Shown here one piece after another: positions 8,398 through 17,725 of a DNA stretch of 64,000 bases (positions are counted from its first letter, which is position 1; each line of letters starts with the position of its first letter). The translations under genes were made by a program, and so were the position numbers. The notes beneath the pieces were generated by a model that saw only the letters and a list, made by a program, of their open reading frames with translations, was not told the origin of the DNA and searched no databases. The DNA comes from Jiella pelagia. GTDB lineage: Bacteria > Pseudomonadota > Alphaproteobacteria > Rhizobiales > Rhizobiaceae. The stretch is taken from contig NZ_CP114029.1 of NCBI RefSeq assembly GCF_026898155.1, forward strand, positions 2,522,001-2,586,000. The letters run 5' to 3'.

Positions 8398-9483
8398 GTG
8401 AACGACACCGCAGGGCTGGAAAGCGAACTTCTCGCCGCGATCTCGGAGGCGGGAGACGAGGCGTCCCTCGAGGCGATCCGCATCGCCGAACTCGGCAAGA
8501 AGGGCCGGATCTCCGACATGATGAAGGGGCTCGGCAAGATGAGCCCCGAGGAGCGCAAGGAGGCCGGCCCGCGCCTCAACGGCCTGCGTGACCATGTGCA
8601 GGAGGCGATCGCGGCGAAGCGCGAGGTGCTGGCCGAGGCGGCGACCGCGGCGCGGCTTGCGGCCGAACGAGTGGACGTGACGCTGCCCGTCCGCCAGGGC
8701 GCGGCCTCGCGCGGGCGGATCCATCCAATCTCCCAGGTGATCGACGAGATCACCGCGATCTTCGCAGATATGGGCTTTTCCATCGCCGAAGGGCCGGACA
8801 TTGAGACGGACTACTACAATTTCACCGCGCTGAACTTTCCCGAGGGCCATCCAGCCCGCGAGATGCACGACACGTTTTTCCTGGCTCCCGACGAGACCGG
8901 ACAGCGCAAGGTGCTGCGCACCCACACCTCGCCGGTGCAGATCCGCACGATGGAGACGCAGAAGCCGCCGATCCGCATCGTCATCCCAGGCAAGACCTAC
9001 CGGCAGGATTCGGACGCCACCCACACGCCGATGTTCCACCAGGTCGAGGGCCTCGTGGTCGACACGACGTCGAACATCGCCAACATGAAGTGGGTGCTGG
9101 AGGAGTTCTGCAAGACCTTCTTCGAGGTGCCGCAGCTGAAGATGCGGTTCCGCCCGTCCTTCTTCCCCTTCACCGAACCGTCGATGGAGGTCGACATCCA
9201 GTGCGATCGATCGAAGCCCGGCGAGGTGCGCTTCGGCGAGGGCACGGACTGGATGGAGATCCTCGGCTGCGGCATGGTCCATCCCAATGTCCTGCGCGCC
9301 GGCGGGCTCGACCCCGACGTCTATCAGGGCTTTGCCTGGGGTATGGGCATCGATCGCATCGCCATGCTGAAATACGGCATGCCGGATCTCCGCGCCTTCT
9401 TCGACGCCGACGTCCGCTGGCTGGAGCATTACGGCTTCCGCCCGCTCGACATGCCGACGCTGTTCGGGGGGCTGAGTTCGTGA
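8398..9483 (+). CDS. pheS: phenylalanyl-tRNA synthetase alpha subunit
   Basis: 361 residues, the standard length for the catalytic subunit of the heterotetrameric PheRS. Class II motifs are visible: motif 1 near [19 protein letters not shown], motif 2 with TSPVQIRTM and the later [16 protein letters not shown], motif 3 with [10 protein letters not shown] and [17 protein letters not shown]. The start is a GTG at 8398 preceded by AGAGGTG. Unusually, four unrelated genes (8398 to 11223) separate pheS from pheT, which are normally adjacent. Confidence 0.97.
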   Translation: MNDTAGLESELLAAISEAGDEASLEAIRIAELGKKGRISDMMKGLGKMSPEERKEAGPRLNGLRDHVQEAIAAKREVLAEAATAARLAAERVDVTLPVRQGAASRGRIHPISQVIDEITAIFADMGFSIAEGPDIETDYYNFTALNFPEGHPAREMHDTFFLAPDETGQRKVLRTHTSPVQIRTMETQKPPIRIVIPGKTYRQDSDATHTPMFHQVEGLVVDTTSNIANMKWVLEEFCKTFFEVPQLKMRFRPSFFPFTEPSMEVDIQCDRSKPGEVRFGEGTDWMEILGCGMVHPNVLRAGGLDPDVYQGFAWGMGIDRIAMLKYGMPDLRAFFDADVRWLEHYGFRPLDMPTLFGGLSS

Positions 9484-9531
9484 GAGATTGCTTACGCTTG
9501 GCCTGAGCTGAAAGCGGGAAGGAGAGAGCCG

Positions 9532-9846
9532 ATGTCCATGGTGACCGTTTTGAGCGAAGATGCGGCCCGGAAGATTGCCGAGCCGATCCTCCGCAAGCAT
9601 CTTCAGCCTTTCGGCTACAGTGGCGTCAGCGTGAAGTCGGAGGAGGATTTCGATGGTGACATCGTCCTGCGGATGACGGTGAACGTCGAAAGACAGGTCT
9701 CCGGCCGGGCGATGGTCGACGTCGTTGGCGCTATTCGAGGAGCGCTTCTCGATCAAGGCGATGAACGGTTCGCCTTCCTGTCCTATCGACGGCCTGATAC
9801 GGACCCGGCTGTAGACGTCAGGCCAAAGCCATCGAGGCTCGACTGA
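9532..9846 (+). CDS. uncharacterised small protein, partner of the HEPN protein
   Basis: 104 residues with no clear family. It has an alternating strand pattern (DGDIVLRMTVNVERQ) and a polar tail (RPDTDPAVDVRPKPSRLD). A strong ribosome binding site (AAGGAGAG) precedes the ATG. Its stop codon shares a base with the start codon of the next gene (TGATG), so the two are translationally coupled. The size, order and coupling resemble an antitoxin placed before a toxin, but no nucleotidyltransferase (MNT) motif is seen. Confidence 0.7.
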   Translation: MSMVTVLSEDAARKIAEPILRKHLQPFGYSGVSVKSEEDFDGDIVLRMTVNVERQVSGRAMVDVVGAIRGALLDQGDERFAFLSYRRPDTDPAVDVRPKPSRLD

Positions 9847-10301
9847 TGGTCGATGAGCTGCTCGGTGCGACGATGTTGGCGGGCGAGGCGAGCCGAAATT
9901 CGGCCTGCGGCCGCCGGGCGGTCAGCACGGCCTACTATGCCGTCTTCCATGCATTGTCGGATCTGGCCACCGGAAGCTTGCTGCCCGGTGTTCCGAACGC
10001 AGCCGAAGACTACGTGCGTATCTACCGCTCTCTGGACCACGGCCCGCTGAAGAACGCCTTCAACCAGGCACCGTTGAAAGACGACGCGCGGCTTCGTTCG
10101 ATTGGAGGTCTGATCGCTCATCTGCAAAGCGAACGAGTGCGCGCCGACTATCTGCCAGCAGATCCGCTGCTGTTCCCGCATGCGCAGGTCATCGATCTGG
10201 TCCTGCAAGCCTCGCAAATCGTCCAGGAGCTGCGCTCACTGCCCGATGACGAACGGCGCAAGCTGGCGGTCTGCCTCTTGTTTCGGACGCGCAAGGATTG
10301 A
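9846..10301 (+). CDS. HEPN-like domain protein
   Basis: 151 residues, predicted all-helical. The segment RRAVSTAYYAVFHALSDLATGSL (near residues 23-45) matches the HEPN/UPF0332 helix in which a YYAxFHA motif is characteristic. HEPN proteins are often RNases that act as toxins or in defence. The canonical Rx4-6H motif is not obvious, so catalysis is uncertain. Translationally coupled to the upstream 104-residue gene. Located between pheS and pheT, where its insertion separates the two PheRS subunits. Confidence 0.7.
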   Translation: MVDELLGATMLAGEASRNSACGRRAVSTAYYAVFHALSDLATGSLLPGVPNAAEDYVRIYRSLDHGPLKNAFNQAPLKDDARLRSIGGLIAHLQSERVRADYLPADPLLFPHAQVIDLVLQASQIVQELRSLPDDERRKLAVCLLFRTRKD

Positions 10302-10347
10302 CCACGATGGCGCGTCGCAAATTCCGAAAGGCGATTGAAGCGGCCCT

Positions 10348-10767
10348 ATGACCGACCCTTCCACGCCCCTCCACACCGGCGGCTGTCGCTGCGGCGCCAT
10401 CCGCTTTGCCGCCTCGGCCGATCCGCACTACACCGCGATCTGCCATTGCGAGGACTGTCGCCGGGCCTCCGGTGCGCCGTTTCTGGCCTTCGTCGGCTTT
10501 CGCCGCGAGGAGGTCCGCTTCGTCGGCGGCGAGGGCAGGCGCTATGGCAGGGACCCGGTCGCCCGCTCGTTTTGCGAAACCTGCGGGGCGCCGATCGCCT
10601 ATTACGACGCCCGCCTGCCGGACCGGATCTACTTCGCTCTCGGCGCAATGGACGCGCCACATTGCCATGAGCCGACACTTCAGGCCTATGCCAACGAAGT
10701 GCTGCCGTTCCGCTGTATCTCCATCGACCTGCCAGCTCGCGAGAAGGGTGGCGTGACGAGGCCTTGA
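10348..10767 (+). CDS. GFA/CENP-V family zinc-binding protein
   Basis: 139 residues with the cysteine pattern of the glutathione-dependent formaldehyde-activating (GFA) family: GGCRCGAIRF near residue 12, CHCEDCRRASG near residue 33 and FCETCGAPI near residue 77. The family binds zinc; true formaldehyde activation has been shown for only a few members. Most such proteins are of unknown substrate, and nothing in the neighbourhood specifies one. Confidence 0.9.
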   Translation: MTDPSTPLHTGGCRCGAIRFAASADPHYTAICHCEDCRRASGAPFLAFVGFRREEVRFVGGEGRRYGRDPVARSFCETCGAPIAYYDARLPDRIYFALGAMDAPHCHEPTLQAYANEVLPFRCISIDLPAREKGGVTRP

Positions 10768-10821
10768 ACTCGTCGACACGCAAGATCCTCCGCCTCATCC
10801 CGAAACACGGAAAATCGCCTC

Positions 10822-11223
10822 ATGCCCGCCCGTCTCATCGTCCTCGACGTCATCGCGGTTCTCGCCGGTGCCATCGTTGGTCTCTTCGTCGTCGACATTC
10901 TCGGCTGGGTGTTGTTCAGCCTGTCGGTGACGGGCATGGTCGCCTCGATCGGGCGGTGGATCATCGTCCTCCTCACCGTCGGCCTGTTCGCGGTCTACTA
11001 CCGCGTCCTGCCACCCACGGGAGCGGCCATCGCCTCGTTCTTCACCGGGGTCGTCGTGCCGCTCGTCGCCGAGAAGCTCGTCTTCGGCTCGTCCCTGCCG
11101 ACGACGTCGCTCCTGTTCCTCTACGTCGTCTTCTCTGTCGTCGCGCTCTTCACCTATCGCTTCGTGCGGGCCGGAGGGAAGGCGAGCGCAAGCGCCAAGG
11201 AAACCACCCGACCGACCCCCTAG
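10822..11223 (+). CDS. small multi-pass membrane protein of unknown function
   Basis: 133 residues with four hydrophobic segments (about 5-27, 29-55, 58-82 and 88-112) and a short positively charged cytoplasmic tail. No family recognised. It precedes pheT by 72 bases on the same strand. Confidence 0.75.
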   Translation: MPARLIVLDVIAVLAGAIVGLFVVDILGWVLFSLSVTGMVASIGRWIIVLLTVGLFAVYYRVLPPTGAAIASFFTGVVVPLVAEKLVFGSSLPTTSLLFLYVVFSVVALFTYRFVRAGGKASASAKETTRPTP

Positions 11224-11295
11224 CCGAGAGGTCGGCGATCGCTAAAGGCCGGCCCACCGTTTCTCCCGTTTCGAACCGAATGAAGCTCTGAACCC

Positions 11296-13711
11296 ATGAA
11301 ATTCACACTCTCCTGGCTGAAGGACCACCTCGACACCGAGGCGGGTCTCGACGAAATCTGCGAGCGGCTGACGATGATCGGCCTCGAGGTCGAATCCGTC
11401 GACGACCGGGCGGCGTTCGCGCCGTTCCGCATTGCCCGCGTCATCTCCGCCGGCCAGCATCCGGATGCCGACCGGCTGAAGCTGCTGTCGGTGGACGCCG
11501 GCCCCGATGTGAACGAGGGGAAGCCGCTGCAGATCGTCTGCGGCGCGCCCAATGCGCGGCAAGGCCTCGTCGGCGTTCTGGCTTTGCCGGGAACCTATGT
11601 TCCGGGCATCGACACGACGCTGAGCGTCGGCAAGATCCGCGGCGTCGAATCCTTCGGCATGATGTGTTCGGAGCGCGAGCCTCGAACTCTCCGAGGAGCA
11701 TGACGGCATCATCGACCTGCCGGCCGATGCGCCGGTCGGCATGCGCTATGCCGACTATGCCGGGCTGATCGACCCGGTGATCGAGATCAACCTGACGCCC
11801 AACCATCCAGACGCCACCGGTGTCGCCGGCATCGCGCGCGATCTTGCGGCCGCCGGCCTCGGCCGGCTGAAGACGCCCGAGGCGCCCCGCATCGAAGGCG
11901 AGGGCGACGTCGGCATCCGGCTGGAAGTCGAGAGCGCCACCTGCCTCGGCTTCGCGCTGCGCCGCGTCTCGGGCGTTTCGAATGGTCCGTCGCCTGAGTG
12001 GCTGCAGAAGCGGCTGAAGGCGATCGGCCTGCGCCCGATCAACGCCCTCGTCGACGTCACCAACTACCTGACCTTCGACCGCGGCCGGCCGCTGCACGTC
12101 TTTGATGCGAAGAAGGTCGTCGGCGCGCTGAAGGTCCGGGATGCGGCCGAGGGCGAGACGATCCTCGCCCTCGACCAGCGCGAATACACGCTCCCCGAGG
12201 GCACCTGCGTCATCGCCGACGACAAGGGCGTCGAGTCGATCGCCGGCATCATGGGCGGCGAGCATTCCGGCTGCGACGAGGCAACAACCGAGGTGCTGAT
12301 CGAATCGGCGCTGTGGGAGCCGCTCGACGTCGCCCGCACCGGCCGGACCCTCGGCATCATCACCGACGCGCGCTACCGCTTCGAGCGCGGCGTCGACCCC
12401 GCCTTCATGGAGCCGGGGCTCGATCTGGCGACGCAGTTGGTGCTCGATCTTTGCGGCGGCACTGCTTCGCAGCGCGTCGTTAAGGGCGTCCGGGTCTTTG
12501 AGCCGAAGCAGGTCCGCCTGCCGCTCACCGAGTTCGAGCGTCTCACCGGGCTTTCGATCGATGCGGCCGAGCAGGAACGCATTCTCGCCGTTCTCGGCTT
12601 TCATCCGCGCCCTGACGGCGACGCGCTGGTCTGCACGGTGCCGAGCTGGCGGCCGGACGTCGACGGCAAGGCCGATCTGGTCGAGGAGGTCATGCGGCTT
12701 CACGGCGTCAACGAGATCAAGCCGGCGCCGCTGCCCTCCCACGCCGCCGTCAACGGCCGCATCCTGACGACGGCGCAGATCCGCGACCGCTCGGCACGGC
12801 GGGCACTGGCGGCCCGCGGCATGGTCGAGTGCGTCTCCTACAGCTTCGTTTCCGAGACCGAGGCGAAAGCCTTCGGCGGCGGCGATGCGGCGCTGAAGCT
12901 CGCCAACCCGATCTCCGCCGATCTCTCCGACATGCGCCCCTCGGTGCTGCCGGGACTGATCGCGGCCGCCGGCCGCAATGCCGCACGGGGCTATGGCGAC
13001 ACGGCACTGTTCGAGGTTGCGGGGATCTACCAGTCAGACAAGCCGGACGGCCAGAAGCGCGTCGCCGGCGGCATCCGCCGGGGCACGGCGGGCATGGACG
13101 GGCCGGGACGGTTCTGGTCCGGAAACTCCGCGCCCGTCTCCGTCTTCGACGCCAAGGCCGATGCCTTCGCGGTGCTGGAGGCCGTCGGCTTTCCGGCGGA
13201 CAAGCTGACGATCGAGGCGCCGGCGAGCGACTGGTATCACCCCGGCCGCTCCGGCCGCATCAAGCTCGGGCCGAAGGTCGTCATCGCCGAGTTCGGCGAA
13301 TTCCATCCGAAGGTGCTGAAGACCCTCGACGTCACCGGCCCGCTCTGCGGCTTCGAGGTCTTCCTCGACAAGGTGCCGGAGCCGAAGAGGAAGCCGACGC
13401 GCACCAAGCCCGTGCTGACGCTCTCGCCGTTCCAGCCGGTCAGGCGAGACTTCGCCTTCGTCGTCGACGATCAGGTCGAGGCGGGCCGCATCGTCCGCGC
13501 CGCCGAGGGCGCCGACAAGGCGCTGGTGAAGGAAGTCCGGGTGTTCGACGTCTTTGCCGGCGCGGCGCTCGGCGAAGCCAGGAAGTCCGTCGCCATCGAG
13601 GTGACGCTGTCACCGAGCGGCCGCACCCTCACAGAGGAGGAGCTGGAGGCGGTGTCGGCAAAGATCGTTGCCGGGGTCGAAAAGGCGACGGGCGCGACGT
13701 TGCGCTCCTGA
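11296..13711 (+). CDS. pheT: phenylalanyl-tRNA synthetase beta subunit (one-base discrepancy)
   Basis: About 804 residues, normal for PheT. Starts [15 protein letters not shown], with the tRNA-binding (EMAP-like) domain at 40-150, the B3/B4 editing domain, B5 domain and the C-terminal ferredoxin-fold anticodon-binding domain ([13 protein letters not shown]). The frame breaks at 11677-11683: GAGCCTC is present where GAGCTC gives [18 protein letters not shown], a conserved PheT stretch. With the extra C removed, everything from 11296 to 13711 is one frame. PheT is essential, so this is an error in the sequence rather than a mutation. Confidence 0.97.
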
Positions 13712-13729
13712 ACCAAGAGGGCAGGGACA

Positions 13730-13755
13730 CTGAGGCCGGCGATCGCCGGCCTCAG
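13730..13755. terminator. bidirectional hairpin between convergent pheT and mmcB
   Basis: A perfect 26-base palindrome, CTGAGGCCGGC-GATC-GCCGGCCTCAG, lies between the pheT stop and the mmcB stop and overlaps the mmcB stop codon. No U-tract is present, so it may work only as a transcript 3'-end stabiliser or Rho-assisted terminator. Confidence 0.55.
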
Positions 13756-14240
13756 TCCATCGTGGCGGCGGGATTGGCGGCCCACTCGGCCTGCAGCAGG
13801 CGATTGGCGGAAAGCCGCGCAAATTTCAGCGTCATCGCCTTGCGGGTCGCCGGCGCCAGCCGCTCCACCGGCGCCTCGCGCAGGATCTCGGCGTCGTAGC
13901 CGTCGGTGAGGATCAGCCCGAATTCCTGTGGGAAGATCTCCGTCGGCACGCCCGGATGGGTGGCGAAATAGAGCCGGTCGCAATGCAGCCGGTAGATCGG
14001 CCATTTCTGATCGACCCGGAAGTCCTGGATCGAGGTCTTGATCTCGACGATCGAGATCTCGCCCTTTTCCGACAGGCACACGAGATCGGCCCGCCGCCCC
14101 GAATCGAGCGGCATTTCGGGAAGCATCGACACTCTCAGGTTCAGCATCATCCTCTGGACGCCGCGGCGCACCATCATGGCGCGTTCGGACTGGCGACCGT
14201 CGATCAGCGGATCCTGGGCGAAGGGCGAGACGAGGGGCAT
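13752..14240 (-). CDS. mmcB: MmcB-family DNA repair protein
   Basis: 162 residues from the ATG at 14240 (MPLVSPFAQDPLIDGRQSER). Family members are alphaproteobacterial, SOS-linked, and have a PD-(D/E)XK-like nuclease core; here the candidate acidic residues lie in GRRADLVCLSEKGEISIVEIKTS, which fits D...ExK. In Caulobacter MmcB is connected to ImuABC-type mutagenic repair. The gene faces pheT. A TTG/ATG start 12 codons upstream is also open but lacks family similarity. Confidence 0.85.
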   Translation of the reverse strand: MPLVSPFAQDPLIDGRQSERAMMVRRGVQRMMLNLRVSMLPEMPLDSGRRADLVCLSEKGEISIVEIKTSIQDFRVDQKWPIYRLHCDRLYFATHPGVPTEIFPQEFGLILTDGYDAEILREAPVERLAPATRKAMTLKFARLSANRLLQAEWAANPAATMD

Positions 14241-14389
14241 GCTGAAACCGTTAACCGTGGCAAAAACAAAACGCAAACGAATCGCGATAGTACGCCCGGC
14301 TTAGGAGGAACATCCTTGCGGAAGGCCGACTGGCAGATCCTCAAGAGTGGACCGAAAGGCTGGCCTTGAAGGGGCAAAAGTGCCCGGCA

Positions 14390-14786
14390 TCATTCGGCCC
14401 GTTCGCCGGCGATCTCCTCCAGGATCGGGCAATCGGGGCTGTCGCCGCCGTCGCATTGCTCGTTCAGCGCGCCGAGAGCGCGTTTCAGGGAGTTGAGCCT
14501 CGGCGATCTTGTGGTCGATTTCGGCAATCCGGCGCGTCACCAGCCGGCGGACGTCCTCGCGGTGCCGGTTTTCGTCGCCATAGAGCGACAGCAGCTTGCG
14601 GGCTTCGGCGATCGAGAAGCCGAGCGAGCGCGAACGCTGAAGAAAGCGCAAGATGTGGACGTCCCGCTCGCGATAGTCGCGATAGCCGTTGTTGGCGCGA
14701 AGCGGCTTGATGAGGCCGACTTCCTCGTAATAGCGGATCGTCTTCGCCGGCAATCCCGACTGGCGCGACGCCTCTCCAATGTTCAT
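14390..14786 (-). CDS. cueR: MerR-family Cu(I)-responsive regulator, CueR/HmrR type (one-base discrepancy)
   Basis: About 131 residues. N-terminal MerR helix-turn-helix (MNIGEASRQSGLPAKTIRYYEEVGLI), a long dimerisation helix, and a C-terminal metal loop with two cysteines, EQCDGGDSPDCPILEE, as in CueR, where they bind Cu(I). At 14495-14501 GAGCCTC replaces GAGCTC; with one C removed the protein reads KIAELNSLKRALGALN and continues to the metal loop and a stop at 14390. As printed the loop is lost. No copper ATPase or oxidase gene is in the window, so its target is elsewhere. Confidence 0.9.
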
Positions 14787-15017
14787 GGTCTGAACCTCTG
14801 GGTCCGCTTCGATCCCGAACGGTGATCGAGATGTCGCGAACCGGCCACAGGTCAACTGTGACGGCAGCGCAACAAATCCTTTCTTAACCACGATGGTCTT
14901 CAATGCAGACGTTGCTCGGTAGCCGTATGAGGCCTATCGGAGGAGAGGTTTCGATAGCTCTCGCCGCAGGTCCCGCGGGATAGCCAGCAAGACACCCCAA
15001 CCGGATTGGCACCCGTC

Positions 15018-15752
15018 ATGACGATCAAGACCACCCTGGCCATCGGCACCGCGATCGCATCCTTGATGCTGGCCGGTTGCGCGGACAATCCGCGCCGAGC
15101 CAGCCTCAAGCCCATCGCCACCGCTCAGGTCGCAGCCTATGCGGGGCCCGACAATCTGGCGAATGCCGGCAGTATCGCTGCGACCACCGAGATCGGTTAT
15201 GGCGCGACGGTTGACGACGGCTTCTCGCTCCCGGCAATCCCGACCGGCAAGATCGATCCGCAGTTTCTGCGCCAGCGCGTCACCTTCACCGATGGCCTGC
15301 AATACGAGCCCGGGACGGTCGTTGTCGATACGCCGAACCGCTTCCTCTATGTGGTTGAAGAGGGCGGCATGGCGATGCGCTACGGCATCGGCGTCGGCCG
15401 CCAGGGCTTCTCCTGGGCCGGCGATGCGCAGGTCAACGACAAGCAGCATTGGCCGAAGTGGTTTCCGCCGGCCGAGATGATCGATCGCAAGCCGGAGCTC
15501 GAGCCCTATCGCGACGGCATGGATCCCGGCCTCAGCAATCCGCTCGGCGCCAGGGCCCTTTATCTCTACCAGAACGGCAAGGACACGCTGTTCCGCCTGC
15601 ATGGGACGCCGGAGTGGTGGACCATCGGCACGGCGGCGTCGTCGGGCTGCATTCGTCTGATGAACCAGGACATTGTCGACCTTTACGAGCGCGTCCCGAT
15701 GGGTGCCAAGGTCGTCGTCAGGCAGGGCAGCGAGCGCCTCGCCCAGCGCTGA
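15018..15752 (+). CDS. L,D-transpeptidase (YkuD domain) lipoprotein
   Basis: About 244 residues. A lipoprotein signal ends in LMLAGC near residue 20, so the protein is tethered in the periplasm. The YkuD catalytic motif is HGTPEWWTIG followed by ASSGCIRLMNQD, with the active-site Cys and upstream His present. Such enzymes form 3-3 cross-links in peptidoglycan or anchor outer-membrane proteins; alphaproteobacteria commonly have several. Start ATG at 15018 is chosen over TTG 15006 for signal-peptide shape. Confidence 0.92.
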   Translation: MTIKTTLAIGTAIASLMLAGCADNPRRASLKPIATAQVAAYAGPDNLANAGSIAATTEIGYGATVDDGFSLPAIPTGKIDPQFLRQRVTFTDGLQYEPGTVVVDTPNRFLYVVEEGGMAMRYGIGVGRQGFSWAGDAQVNDKQHWPKWFPPAEMIDRKPELEPYRDGMDPGLSNPLGARALYLYQNGKDTLFRLHGTPEWWTIGTAASSGCIRLMNQDIVDLYERVPMGAKVVVRQGSERLAQR

Positions 15753-15839
15753 AGGCGTCCGTGAGCCAAGAGGTCCCTGATCGGATCGCTCCTTTGGCTC
15801 GCAGGGATAATGCCCCAAGCGACGCAAGAACGATCACTG

Positions 15840-15881
15840 GACCGGTGCCGGCCTTCAAGCCAGCACCGGTCTTCTCGTTTT
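15840..15881 (+). terminator. Rho-independent terminator after the L,D-transpeptidase
   Basis: GACCGGTGCCGGC (15840-15852) pairs with GCCAGCACCGGTC (15859-15871), followed by a T-rich run. It lies in the 345-base gap to the convergent KpsE-like gene; from 15882 to 16097 nothing further is seen. Confidence 0.8.
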
Positions 15882-16097
15882 GGCAGGAAGAGGCTCTCGC
15901 GGAAAGGCCCACTCGTTCCAAGCCCAGGCCAGGCCAGGGCCAGGCCAGGCATGCGTCTGCGGCCCTGGAACCGTGGTCTTGGCAATTCCGGGGTCAAGGT
16001 CCGAGCGTCGCACGAATTGAAATCACCACTCGCGTCCCGGCGGATGCCGCCGTCCAAGATGCTGCGATGATCCGCGGTGGTGCTTCGGGGCCCCGGT

Positions 16098-17279
16098 TCA
16101 CTCCGAGCTGTGGTTGAGATGCTCGCGGCCGCCGATCATGATCATCCATGCGGCGACGAAGATCATCAGCGACACGACGATGACCGACATGATGATCCAC
16201 AACCGTTCCGGCTTTGTCGTCTGGTCGGGCAGGTTCGGCTGGACGATCGTCTCAAGGTAGATGCGCTGGCGTTTCGCGTCGAGCCGCGCCTGATCGATCG
16301 CCTTCGAGGCGATGCTCAACGCCTGATCGGCGATCTGCTTGCGGAGCGCCAGATCTTCATAGTTCGAGATCTGATTGGAGAGAGCGTCGCTCGATCCGGT
16401 CAGCTTGGCGCGTTCGAGCGTGAGCTGATCTTCCAGAACCATTGCCTTCGTCTTCAGCGAGGGAAGTCCGGGATTTGACGGCGAGACACGGGTCTGCTGC
16501 TGGATCTCCGCACGGGTGCGGGCGAGTTCCGCCGCCAGTCCCGCAATGACCGTGGAGGTGGGAGATGCCCCGCCCTGGATGTCCAGCATGTTCTGTTCGT
16601 TACGGAATTCGGTGAGATTGCTGCTGGCCTCCACGAGCTTGGATTCGGCCTGCGCGAGAAACTCCCTGGCGTTGTCCACAGCATCGGATTCGGCGCGACG
16701 GTTCATCCGGTTCGCAAGCTGCTCGCCGAGTTGCAGAAGCGTTTCTGCGACCTGCTTGGCGTCTTCCGGCTTGAACAGGTCGACCGTGAGAATGGTGATG
16801 CCCGTCGTTTCTTCCCGCACGGCCCGAACCCGGTCGCGGTAACACTCGTAGAGGTTCTCGAAGTCGCGGCTCGACCAAGGCATGTAGCACTTCGAAAGCG
16901 CATCGATCCCGTCCGGGTCGAGAATGGACTCCATCGGCAGGGTCGTCATCAACTCGTTGAGCGCGTCGCGGGACTCGATGTAGCTCTGCACCGCGAAGCT
17001 GTCGTCGTCGGCTCGACTGATGCCGAAGGTCCGCAGGATTGACGTGAGACCGCTGACGTCCTGGGTGGATGCGCTGCGCACCAGGAACCGGCTTTCCGAG
17101 ACGTAGCGGCCGGATGCGACGAAGCCGTAATAGACGATCGAGAAGACGACCGGCAGCACGAAGATGAGATAAAACAGAATTCGTCCAAGACTGAAGAATT
17201 GGCGACGCCAAGCCTTCCGGGCCTTTGCACGCCCGGCAACTTTCGCCTTCGTCTCATCGAATGTCGTCAGCGCAGACAC
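16098..17279 (-). CDS. capsule polysaccharide export inner-membrane protein, KpsE/PCP type (short paralogue)
   Basis: 393 residues with the polysaccharide co-polymerase topology: a membrane helix near 30-55 (ILFYLIFVLPVVFSIVYYGFV), a large periplasmic region rich in coiled coil (residues 180-320, FLAQAESKLVEASSNLTEFRNEQN), and a second helix near 358-380. The motif RQRIYLETIVQPNLPDQ just before the second helix is typical of KpsE/BexC. It links ABC export (KpsMT) to the outer-membrane channel. A second, longer KpsE-like gene lies in the same cluster at 21460-23220. It is alone at the 5' side of a gap from the glycosyltransferases. Confidence 0.88.
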   Translation of the reverse strand: MSALTTFDETKAKVAGRAKARKAWRRQFFSLGRILFYLIFVLPVVFSIVYYGFVASGRYVSESRFLVRSASTQDVSGLTSILRTFGISRADDDSFAVQSYIESRDALNELMTTLPMESILDPDGIDALSKCYMPWSSRDFENLYECYRDRVRAVREETTGITILTVDLFKPEDAKQVAETLLQLGEQLANRMNRRAESDAVDNAREFLAQAESKLVEASSNLTEFRNEQNMLDIQGGASPTSTVIAGLAAELARTRAEIQQQTRVSPSNPGLPSLKTKAMVLEDQLTLERAKLTGSSDALSNQISNYEDLALRKQIADQALSIASKAIDQARLDAKRQRIYLETIVQPNLPDQTTKPERLWIIMSVIVVSLMIFVAAWMIMIGGREHLNHSSE

Positions 17280-17725
17280 GCTTCAACCTCTCATCATATC
17301 GGCGGAAGACCGTGTGCGACCGGCAATTTCGCTGCCGCGCCCGGTCGTCGATCCCCCGCGGTTTCCGCTGCCAGGGCAGGGCTCGGCGAACTCAAAACGG
17401 CACTGGGAACCATCCGACGGCTCTCCGTATAGCGCCTTTTCAGGCCGCAACGAAAGCGTCTCGCGAACCAGGTCGTGCCATGCCGCGATCCGACGTGCCC
17501 GGTCGCCTCTCGTTCCCGGGCCAACTTGCATCGTCCGAGCAGCAAAGCCTTTTCGGTCCGTGTGTTCCGCTCGCGTGAAGCAGGTGCGGCGCCATTCCGG
17601 CAAGAATGCGACCTCATGGCCCGCAGTGACAAATCACACCACCCGTGAAGAGCTTCGGGCCTGTCTGCTTGGCGTTCCGCCGAGACGGCATTTGCGGCCG
17701 GAAGCAGCACCCGGCCCCGCCGGGA
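17280..17725. other. 446-base non-coding stretch in the capsule cluster
   Basis: It separates the short KpsE gene from the glycosyltransferase gene upstream. Any promoter for the KpsE gene should be here. Open frames on both strands have poor codon character and no family resemblance. No hairpin, repeat or RNA motif was seen. Confidence 0.5.
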
